NCBI GenBank assembly: GCA_002471195.1
Contig: DKPN01000027.1
Span: 1-10,628 of the forward strand
Direction of reading: 5' to 3'
Length of the DNA stretch: 10,628 nt
Origin: Bacteroides sp. UBA7333
GTDB taxonomy: Bacteria; Bacteroidota; Bacteroidia; Bacteroidales; Bacteroidaceae
The position numbers were made by a program, and so were the translations under genes. Numbering within the stretch: position 1 is the first letter of the stretch; every line of letters starts with the position of its first letter. Positions 1 through 5,949 of this stretch are shown here, piece after piece. The notes under the pieces were generated by a model. The model saw nothing but the letters and a program-made list of their open reading frames with translations. It had not been told where the DNA came from and made no database searches.

Positions 1-32
1 TGTGCAAAAGATTGCATTTATTTAATCAAATA

Positions 33-64
33 TTTGCTCAGAACAATAAATATTTATTCCTTTG
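33..64 (+). promoter_or_regulatory. Candidate Bacteroidales-type promoter of the acpP operon
   Basis: TTTG at 33-36 and TTTG at 61-64 are separated by 24 bases. This is the spacing expected between the -33 TTTG and the TTTG of a TAnnTTTG -7 element used by the Bacteroidota primary sigma factor. The TA of the -7 box is not in register (TTCC precedes TTTG, and a TA lies two bases further upstream), so the match is imperfect. Transcription would start near position 70, giving a leader of about 45 bases that is AT-rich and has no Shine-Dalgarno sequence, which is normal for this phylum. The assignment rests on motif and spacing only. Confidence 0.55.
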
Positions 65-115
65 CACCGCAAATTTAAAGAAATAAAACTATTTATTAAT
101 TAAAATCTTAAAGTT

Positions 116-352
116 ATGTCTGAAATTGCATCAAGAGTAAAAGCTATTATCGTAGATAAATTAGGCGTTGAAGAATCAGAAGTTACTAACGAAGCTAGCT
201 TCACAAATGATTTAGGTGCTGACTCTCTTGACACTGTAGAATTAATCATGGAATTTGAAAAAGAATTTGGTATTTCTATTCCAGATGACCAAGCTGAAAA
301 GATCGGTACTGTTGGTGACGCTGTAACATATATCGAAGCTCACGCTAAATAA
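116..352 (+). CDS. acpP: Acyl carrier protein
   Basis: Small acidic carrier protein that holds growing fatty acyl chains as thioesters on a 4'-phosphopantetheine arm during type II fatty acid synthesis in the cytoplasm. The 78-residue length is normal for the family. The prosthetic group site is seen as GADSLDTVELIMEFE, with the modified serine at residue 37, and the four-helix ACP pattern with conserved FGI and IPDDQAEKI segments follows. The ATG at 116 fits the family N-terminus (MSEIASRVKAII). It is the first gene after the candidate promoter at 33-64 and lies 20 bases upstream of fabF, whose product uses acyl-ACP and malonyl-ACP as substrates. The two are almost certainly co-transcribed. 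Nothing is unusual in the protein. Confidence 0.98.
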   Translation: MSEIASRVKAIIVDKLGVEESEVTNEASFTNDLGADSLDTVELIMEFEKEFGISIPDDQAEKIGTVGDAVTYIEAHAK

Positions 353-372
353 GTAATCCCGAACTTTTAGTT

Positions 373-1635
373 ATGGAATTAAAAAGAGTTGTAGTAACGG
401 GTCTTGGCGCCATTACTCCTATTGGTAATACTGTTCCTGAATTCTGGGACAATCTTGTGAATGGGGTTAGTGGAGCAGGGCCTATTACTTATTTCGACGC
501 TTCACAATTCAAAACACAATTTGCATGTGAAGTGAAAGGCTTCGATGCAACCAAATATATTGATCGTAAAGAAGCTCGTAAAATGGACTTGTATACACAG
601 TTTGGAGTAGCAGTAGCGAAAGAAGCTGTTGAAGATTCAGGTCTTGACATCGAGAAAGAAGATTTGAATAGAATCGGGGTAATCTTTGGTGCAGGTATTG
701 GTGGTATTCACACATTCGAACAAGAGGTTGGAAACTACTACGAAAACAAAGAAAGAGGTCCTAAATTCAATCCATTCTTCATTCCGAAAATGATTTCGGA
801 TATTGCTGCCGGTCAAATTTCAATCATGTATGGCTTTCATGGTCCTAACTATGCTACATGTTCTGCATGTGCTACTTCAACCAACGCTATTGCTGATGCA
901 TTCAACCTAATTCGCTTAGGAAAATGTAACGCAATTGTTTCGGGTGGTGCTGAAGCAGCAATCGGAATTGCCGGTGTAGGCGGATTTAACGCCATGCATG
1001 CACTTTCTACTCGCAATGATGATGCCACTAGAGCATCTCGCCCATTTAGCGCTAGCCGCGATGGTTTTGTGATGGGAGAAGGTGGTGGATGTTTGGTTCT
1101 CGAAGAGCTAGAACACGCAAAAGCACGTGGAGCAAAAATCTATGCAGAAGTAGCAGGTGTAGGTATGTCGGGTGATGCATATCACTTAACAGCTTCTCAT
1201 CCTGACGGATTGGGTGCACGTCTTGTAATGCTTAACGCACTAGAAGATGCAGAAATGAACCCAAATGAAGTAGATTATATCAACGTACACGGTACATCGA
1301 CTCCTGTAGGCGATATATCTGAAGCAAAAGCAATCAAAGAGGTATTTGGCGAACATGCTTACAAGCTAAATATTAGCTCTACAAAATCAATGACTGGTCA
1401 TCTTTTGGGTGCTGCCGGTGCCATTGAATCGATTGCAAGTATTCTTGCTATTCAGAATGGTATTATTCCTCCAACGATCAACCACGAAGAGGGAGATAAC
1501 GACGAAAACATTGACTACGATCTTAATTTCACTTTCAACAAAGCACAGAAACGTGAAGTGAACGTAGCGTTATCAAACACTTTTGGTTTTGGTGGACACA
1601 ATGCTTGTGTTATTTTTAAGAAATACGCTGAATAA
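373..1635 (+). CDS. fabF: Beta-ketoacyl-[acyl-carrier-protein] synthase II
   Basis: Condensing enzyme of fatty acid elongation. It joins malonyl-ACP to an acyl-enzyme with loss of CO2 to give 3-ketoacyl-ACP. The 420-residue length is typical of KAS II. The thiolase-fold catalytic set is complete: nucleophile Cys166 in ATCSACATS, His306 in VHGTSTPVGD, and Lys338 and His343 in STKSMTGHLLGAAGA. The C-terminal SNTFGFGGHNA (401-411) is the usual FabF gating loop. The N-terminal RVVVTGLGAITPIGN is the standard start of the family and supports the ATG at 373. It sits between acpP (20-base gap) and rnc (3-base gap), as in other Bacteroidales. The His/Lys layout and Cys nucleophile exclude a FabH-type (KAS III) enzyme, and FabB is less likely from the overall sequence. 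Confidence 0.98.
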   Translation: MELKRVVVTGLGAITPIGNTVPEFWDNLVNGVSGAGPITYFDASQFKTQFACEVKGFDATKYIDRKEARKMDLYTQFGVAVAKEAVEDSGLDIEKEDLNRIGVIFGAGIGGIHTFEQEVGNYYENKERGPKFNPFFIPKMISDIAAGQISIMYGFHGPNYATCSACATSTNAIADAFNLIRLGKCNAIVSGGAEAAIGIAGVGGFNAMHALSTRNDDATRASRPFSASRDGFVMGEGGGCLVLEELEHAKARGAKIYAEVAGVGMSGDAYHLTASHPDGLGARLVMLNALEDAEMNPNEVDYINVHGTSTPVGDISEAKAIKEVFGEHAYKLNISSTKSMTGHLLGAAGAIESIASILAIQNGIIPPTINHEEGDNDENIDYDLNFTFNKAQKREVNVALSNTFGFGGHNACVIFKKYAE

Positions 1636-1638
1636 CAA

Positions 1639-2544
1639 GTGTTACGTAACCAAATAGATAAGATAAGAGTCCTGTTTAATAAAAAGCGGGACTCTTATCT
1701 TTGTTTTTATAATATACTTGGTTTCTACCCACGCAACATCGAATTGTACGAACAAGCCTTATTGCATAAATCTATTACCCAACGCTCTGAAGAGGGAAAA
1801 CTCGTCAACAATGAGCGCCTTGAGTTCTTAGGAGATGCCATCTTGGATGCAATTGTTGCAGATATTCTATACGAACGATTCAAAGGTAAACGTGAGGGTT
1901 TTTTGACCAATACCCGCTCGAAAATTGTTCAACGCGAAACCCTCAATAAACTGGCCGTCGAAATTGGTTTAGATAAGCTAATAAAATTTGCTTCTCGCTC
2001 TTCATCGCACAACAGTTATATGTATGGGAATGCTTTCGAAGCATTTATTGGGGCTATTTATTTAGATCAAGGTTATTTGCGATGCAAAGATTTTGTTGAA
2101 AAGCGCATTATAACGCCTTTTATCGACATTGAAAAACTATCGAAGAAAGAGGTCAATTTCAAATCGAAATTGATTGAATGGAGCCAAAAAAACAAGATGG
2201 AAGTATCTTTCGAGTTGATTGAGCAATCGTATGATAGTGAAAACAATCCGGTATTTCAAACAGAGATTCGTGTCGAAGGTCTTTCGGCAGGTACAGGTGT
2301 AGGATACTCGAAAAAGGAGTCGCAACAACATGCTGCGCAAATGGCTTTAGACAAACTGATGGATGAAGATTTTAATGAAGAGGTAAAAAAAGCCAAAAAT
2401 AATAAACTCCCTATGATTGAATCGCCCGACCACACCATCACCAAAGAAGAAATTAAAGCCGGCGAACTTGAAAGCTCAGCAATAGATGAAGCCGAATCTA
2501 CGCATAATAAAATAGCAGAAACGGCTATTGAATCGGCAAATTAA
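1639..2544 (+). CDS. rnc: Ribonuclease III
   Basis: Endonuclease that cuts double-stranded RNA, processing rRNA precursors and some mRNAs. The signature NERLEFLGDAILD lies at 58-70, with metal/catalytic residues Glu59, Glu62 and Asp66. The second acidic patch is GNAFEAFIGAIYLDQG at 130-145. It keeps the essential Glu (134) but has Asn131 where the E. coli enzyme has Asp114. A double-stranded RNA-binding domain follows at about 171-241 (KSKLIEWSQKN ... GYSKKESQQHAAQMA). A charged, probably disordered tail of about 60 residues makes the protein 301 residues long, against 226 in E. coli. The start is GTG at 1639, three bases after the fabF stop. I chose it because the next Met (residue 128) lies inside the catalytic domain and LRNQIDKIR resembles the start of Bacteroidales homologues I remember. 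A strong hairpin lies within codons 8-24. Confidence 0.95.
   Translation: MLRNQIDKIRVLFNKKRDSYLCFYNILGFYPRNIELYEQALLHKSITQRSEEGKLVNNERLEFLGDAILDAIVADILYERFKGKREGFLTNTRSKIVQRETLNKLAVEIGLDKLIKFASRSSSHNSYMYGNAFEAFIGAIYLDQGYLRCKDFVEKRIITPFIDIEKLSKKEVNFKSKLIEWSQKNKMEVSFELIEQSYDSENNPVFQTEIRVEGLSAGTGVGYSKKESQQHAAQMALDKLMDEDFNEEVKKAKNNKLPMIESPDHTITKEEIKAGELESSAIDEAESTHNKIAETAIESAN
1660..1708 (+). promoter_or_regulatory. Terminator-like RNA hairpin inside the start of rnc
   Basis: The left arm at 1660-1674 (AAGATAAGAGTCCTG) pairs with the right arm at 1687-1701 (CGGGACTCTTATCTT). That gives 15 consecutive pairs, 14 Watson-Crick and one U-G, around a 12-base loop. Three more pairs (one of them U-G) can form at the top. 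It is followed directly by TGTTTTT (1702-1708), so it has the form of an intrinsic terminator. It lies in frame within rnc codons 8-24 and encodes IRVLFNKKRDSYLC at its core. It could be an attenuator that lowers rnc relative to acpP-fabF, or a double-stranded target through which RNase III limits its own mRNA, as is established for E. coli rnc with a different leader hairpin. The structure is directly visible; the role is inference. Confidence 0.7.
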
Positions 2545-2551
2545 AAAGGGG

Positions 2552-3565
2552 TTACCCAAAGCAAATTCCCATTCTACGACCTTGCACAATCAAATCGTGC
2601 GATTCAGTGACTAGTTTTAATTTACCTGCCACTTCCGATAAAGGAATAGATGATATTTCATCACCTTTCATAGCCACCATCCTACCAAACTCGCCATTTG
2701 CAATTAGTTCAGTCGCATGTCCGCCGATACGTGTCGATAAATTTCGATCGAAGGGTGTAGGCGAACCTCCTCGTTGGATATAACCTAACACTGTTTCTCG
2801 AGTTTCAATGCCAGTACACTCCTCTATTTTTTGAGCGATATATTCGGCAGGGCGTTTTTTACCATCCGTTTTAATGCCCTCTGCCACTACAACAATGGTA
2901 TATGTTTTTCCACGCTTTACACGATTGTGAATCACATCGCAAATACTTTCTATGTTATATGGTATTTCGGGTAAAAGAATAATATCGCCACCACCGGCCA
3001 TCCCCGAATATAGTGCAATCCATCCTGCCTTATGCCCCATTACCTCTATTACCATCACACGTTTATGCGAACTGGCTGTCGAGTGCAAACGGTCAATTGC
3101 ATCGGTGGCAATGCTTACGGCAGTATCAAATCCAAAAGAGATATCGGTTCCCCAAATATCATTATCGATGGTTTTGGGCACAGAAACAATATTCACTCCC
3201 ATTGCTGCAAATTTAGCTGCTGTTTTTTGAGTTCCATTTCCACCGATACATACCAGAGCATCGATACCCAACTCGGCCATATTCTGGACAATAAGTGAAG
3301 GTTTATGAATTCCATCTTCGGTCATTCCACCCTTTTTAAAGGGCTTTTCGCGCGATGTTCCTAGTATCGTACCGCCCATATTGAGCAAGCCCGAAAGAGA
3401 TTTATCGGTAAACAATTCGACATCTTTGGTTAGTAACCCTTGAAAACCACTGTGTATGCCCATTACTTCCATTCCATAATGGTGAATTGCCGTCTTGCAA
3501 ACACCCCGTATAGTTGCATTTATACCCGGACAGTCGCCACCTGATGTTAATATACCTATTCTCAT
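2552..3565 (-). CDS. pfkA: 6-phosphofructokinase (PfkA family)
   Basis: Phosphorylates fructose 6-phosphate to fructose 1,6-bisphosphate in glycolysis. The 337-residue length is slightly longer than E. coli PfkA. Visible motifs are the nucleotide loop TSGGDCPGINA (7-17), the phosphate-donor segment IGGNGT (107-112), the catalytic PKTIDND (130-136, base Asp134), the substrate segment EVMGHKAG (174-181) and GYIQRGGSPTPFDR (261-274). At the positions that separate donor classes it has Gly111 (E. coli 104, ATP type) and Lys131 (E. coli 124, where Lys is found in pyrophosphate enzymes and in some ATP enzymes). ATP use is therefore likelier but not certain. Asn110 replaces the usual acidic Mg-binding residue. 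The ATG at 3565 begins the family-standard MRIGILTSGGD. It converges on rnc with a 7-base gap and no good terminator. Confidence 0.95.
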   Translation of the reverse strand: MRIGILTSGGDCPGINATIRGVCKTAIHHYGMEVMGIHSGFQGLLTKDVELFTDKSLSGLLNMGGTILGTSREKPFKKGGMTEDGIHKPSLIVQNMAELGIDALVCIGGNGTQKTAAKFAAMGVNIVSVPKTIDNDIWGTDISFGFDTAVSIATDAIDRLHSTASSHKRVMVIEVMGHKAGWIALYSGMAGGGDIILLPEIPYNIESICDVIHNRVKRGKTYTIVVVAEGIKTDGKKRPAEYIAQKIEECTGIETRETVLGYIQRGGSPTPFDRNLSTRIGGHATELIANGEFGRMVAMKGDEISSIPLSEVAGKLKLVTESHDLIVQGRRMGICFG

Positions 3566-3625
3566 GATCTGGATATTTATTTAAAATGTAATCGAACCGT
3601 AAACTTTTAACTAATATTTCCGTTG

Positions 3626-3633
3626 TAAAGATA
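3626..3633 (-). promoter_or_regulatory. Weak candidate -7 element for pfkA
   Basis: Read on the - strand, 3633 to 3626 is TATCTTTA. This matches TAnnTTTG at five of six fixed positions and lies about 60 bases upstream of the pfkA start. No TTTG is found at the expected -33 distance. It is the best candidate in the 125-base divergent gap between pfkA and the GH3 gene, but it is weak. Confidence 0.25.
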
Positions 3634-3653
3634 GAAAAAAATGAGAAATAAGT

Positions 3654-3661
3654 TAATTTTG
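3654..3661 (+). promoter_or_regulatory. Candidate -7 element for the GH3 gene
   Basis: TAATTTTG is a perfect match to the Bacteroidota -7 consensus TAnnTTTG, 29 bases upstream of the ATG at 3691. This would give a short leader of about 20 bases. No clear TTTG is present 19-21 bases further upstream, so only one of the two elements supports the call. Confidence 0.45.
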
Positions 3662-3690
3662 CAAGATAAACAATAGACGAAGCATTCTAA

Positions 3691-5214
3691 ATGAGCATTA
3701 CACAATTCATTAAACCCCTATTTGACTCTCGTTTAAAGAAAATAGATCTTTACAATACACAAGCCGGAGAAATTCAATCGCAAGTGTTGAAGAATCTTTT
3801 ATCTAAAGCTGCTCATACCGAATGGGGAGAAACATACAACTATTTCACGATACAATCATATCATGATTTTAGAAGTCGTGTTCCGATACAAACCTATGAA
3901 GAGATAAAACCATATGTTGAGCGAATGTTGAATGGCGAACAAAATATTTTGTGGCCTTCTACCATACAATGGTTTGCTAAATCTTCGGGAACAACCAATG
4001 ATAAAAGCAAATTTTTGCCTGTTAGCAAAGAGGCATTAAAGGATACGCATTATCGTGGTGGCCAAGATGCTGTTGCCTTATATTTCCGCATAAACCCTAA
4101 GAGCAAACTCTTTTCTGGAAAAGGGCTGATATTAGGAGGAAGCCATCGAAGTAATAACAATACCAAACATGGATTGGTTGGTGACTTATCGGCAATTTTA
4201 ATCGAAAATGTAAATCCCTTGGTCAATCTCGTTCGAGTACCTAGCAAAAAGGTAGCTTTGATGGATGAATGGGAAACAAAAATCGAAGCGATTGCTAATG
4301 GTACGATTCATAAAGATGTGACCAACTTATCGGGTGTACCCTCATGGATGTTGGTATTAATTAAGCGAATACTCGAAAAAACGGGTAAACAAACACTCGA
4401 AGAAGTATGGCCCAATTTGGAAGTATTTTTTCATGGTGGTGTGGCTTTTACCCCTTACCGCGAACAATATAAGCAGGTTATTAAAGCTTCAGGAATGCAT
4501 TATGTAGAAACGTATAATGCATCTGAAGGTTATTTTGGCACTCAAAGCGATCTTAACGATCCTTCAATGCTACTGATGATTGACTATGGAGTTTTTTATG
4601 AATTTGTTCCGATAGAAGAGCTAGATAAAGAAAATCCAAAAGCGTATTGTTTAGAAGAAATCGAACTCAATAAAAACTATGCCATTGTTATTTCTACATC
4701 AAGTGGATTATGGCGCTATATGATAGGAGATACCGTAAAATTCACGAGTAAAGACCCATATAAGTTTGTTATCACAGGTCGTACCAAGCATTTCATTAAT
4801 GCATTTGGAGAAGAGTTGATTGTTGACAATGCTGAAAAAGGTCTGGCAAAAGCATGTGCCGAAACCGGGGCTCAAATTACTGAATATTCGGCTGCACCCG
4901 TATTTATGGATGAGAACGCGAAATGTCGCCACCAATGGATGATTGAATTTGCTAAAATGCCCGATTCTATCGATAAATTTGCTAAAATACTGGATGATAC
5001 CCTAAAAGAGGTAAACTCTGACTACGAGGCTAAAAGATGGAAAGACATTGCATTGCAACCCTTAGAAGTTATTATAGCGCGAAAAGGACTATTCCACGAT
5101 TGGTTGGCTGGACGTGGCAAATTAGGGGGTCAACATAAAGTACCTCGTCTTAGCAACAATCGAGATTATATTGACGAAATGATTCGTCTTAACACGCTAT
5201 CTGCGAACGATTAA
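3691..5214 (+). CDS. GH3 family (JAR1-like) acyl-adenylating protein
   Basis: Member of the GH3 branch of the adenylate-forming (ANL) superfamily. Plant members activate a carboxylic acid with ATP and couple it to an amino acid. The substrate of the bacterial forms is not known to me, so no reaction is assigned. All three nucleotide motifs are visible: SSGTTNDKSKFLP (98-110, P-loop-like), YNASEGYFG (275-283) and WRYMIGDTV (341-349, with the ribose-binding Asp347). The hinge-like TGRTKHFINAFGEEL (362-376) follows, then a C-terminal lobe ending near 507. The length is in the usual range for the family, and there is no signal peptide or membrane segment, so it should be cytoplasmic. The ATG at 3691 lies 30 bases after a good -7 element. 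It is transcribed divergently from pfkA and followed by its own hairpin terminator, so it probably forms a single-gene unit. Confidence 0.9.
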   Translation: MSITQFIKPLFDSRLKKIDLYNTQAGEIQSQVLKNLLSKAAHTEWGETYNYFTIQSYHDFRSRVPIQTYEEIKPYVERMLNGEQNILWPSTIQWFAKSSGTTNDKSKFLPVSKEALKDTHYRGGQDAVALYFRINPKSKLFSGKGLILGGSHRSNNNTKHGLVGDLSAILIENVNPLVNLVRVPSKKVALMDEWETKIEAIANGTIHKDVTNLSGVPSWMLVLIKRILEKTGKQTLEEVWPNLEVFFHGGVAFTPYREQYKQVIKASGMHYVETYNASEGYFGTQSDLNDPSMLLMIDYGVFYEFVPIEELDKENPKAYCLEEIELNKNYAIVISTSSGLWRYMIGDTVKFTSKDPYKFVITGRTKHFINAFGEELIVDNAEKGLAKACAETGAQITEYSAAPVFMDENAKCRHQWMIEFAKMPDSIDKFAKILDDTLKEVNSDYEAKRWKDIALQPLEVIIARKGLFHDWLAGRGKLGGQHKVPRLSNNRDYIDEMIRLNTLSAND

Positions 5215-5235
5215 AAATGATATGAATCAATATAT

Positions 5236-5270
5236 AAAGACTGTTTTATTTTACAATAAACAGTCTTTGT
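5236..5270 (+). terminator. Hairpin terminator after the GH3 gene
   Basis: AAAGACTGTTT (5236-5246) and AAACAGTCTTT (5258-5268) form a perfect 11-bp stem. It can be extended by three pairs past a bulged T. The stem is AT-rich and its only U run (TTTGT) overlaps the right arm, so termination is probably moderate. It starts 22 bases after the GH3 stop codon, and the next gene begins 30 bases further on. I found no separate promoter for that next gene, so some readthrough may supply it. Confidence 0.7.
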
Positions 5271-5299
5271 AGTATAAACTAAAACACAACCCAACCACT

Positions 5300-5869
5300 A
5301 TGAAGAGATTATTATTAATTGTAGTATTATCGCTATTCATCGGTCATATGAATGCGCAAAAAGGAACTACTCAATTCGCCATTTTCGGAGGCTACGAGCA
5401 ATTTTCTGAGATATGGGCAGACAAGGGATATAACGTAGGTCTCGAGTTCAAGCACTACTTAAGTAACCGCTGGTATGGCGTAGTAAACTTTCATGCCGGT
5501 GTCAATGATGGTCATCATGACACAAGCTATACAAGCAACAAAGTGAGCTATAGTTTCACACTGTTTAATAGTGTACGCGACTATATGATAGGTATAGGTA
5601 TGGGCTTTGATGCATTGAGCATTAACAGACACAAAATATACGTACAAGCAACCGCCGGTCTTGGTACAACCGACAGAAAGTACGATTATGTATCGTCGAA
5701 TAAACCCGAGACTCACCAGCTTGAAATAACTCGTTATGCCATATCAGCCTCAGCCGGATACGATTATCAAGTATCAAAACATTTAGCAGTAGGTGTCAAT
5801 TACACCGGATGGCAAATTGGATATAACTACAACAACTCATACAATGCTAAAATAAACGTCATTTTTTAA
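5300..5869 (+). CDS. Small outer-membrane beta-barrel protein, function unknown
   Basis: A 189-residue exported protein. The N-terminus (MKRLLLIVVLSLFIGHMNAQ) is a signal peptide with a likely signal peptidase I cut after Ala19, leaving Gln20 first, a common Bacteroidota pattern. The mature part has alternating hydrophobic/polar stretches rich in Tyr, Phe and Gly (VGLEFKHYL, YGVVNFHAGV, YMIGIGMGFDAL, KIYVQATAGLG, YAISASAGYDY, LAVGVNYTGWQIGYNY). It ends in a terminal Phe within KINVIF, as expected for the last strand of an outer-membrane barrel. The size suggests about eight strands, like OmpA/OmpX-type barrels. No plug, peptidoglycan-binding domain or catalytic motif is seen. The start is the ATG that opens the signal peptide. 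Its role could be adhesion, permeability or structural; nothing in the sequence decides between them. Confidence 0.8.
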   Translation: MKRLLLIVVLSLFIGHMNAQKGTTQFAIFGGYEQFSEIWADKGYNVGLEFKHYLSNRWYGVVNFHAGVNDGHHDTSYTSNKVSYSFTLFNSVRDYMIGIGMGFDALSINRHKIYVQATAGLGTTDRKYDYVSSNKPETHQLEITRYAISASAGYDYQVSKHLAVGVNYTGWQIGYNYNNSYNAKINVIF

Positions 5870-5881
5870 TGATATTATCAC

Positions 5882-5936
5882 AAAAAACATTGGCTATCTG
5901 CTTAGAATGATTTAAGCAGATAGCCAATGTTTTTTT
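5882..5936. terminator. Bidirectional intrinsic terminator, perfect 23-bp stem
   Basis: Positions 5882-5904 and 5913-5935 are exact reverse complements (core CATTGGCTATCTGCTTA), enclosing the 8-base loop GAATGATT. The stem has six A at its left foot and seven T at its right foot, so each strand ends in a U run after the hairpin. It lies 12 bases after the stop of the outer-membrane protein gene and 13 bases before the stop of the converging DUF418 gene, so one element can end both transcripts. Confidence 0.92.
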
Positions 5937-5949
5937 ATATAGTATATAT

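Noticed and set aside
1..30. Divergent promoter for a gene to the left of the window (purN is common there in Bacteroidales)
   Set aside because: On the - strand, TTTG at 30-27 and TTTG at 8-5 are only 18 bases apart, against the expected 23-25, and no coding start is visible.
2549..2557. GGGTTACCC palindrome with a T run on the - strand side, as a pfkA terminator
   Set aside because: The stem is at most three stable base pairs with a three-base loop, too weak to call a terminator.
2952..3298. Several overlapping + strand open frames opposite pfkA
   Set aside because: They lie wholly within the conserved pfkA coding sequence on the other strand, have no promoter and their translations resemble no protein family.
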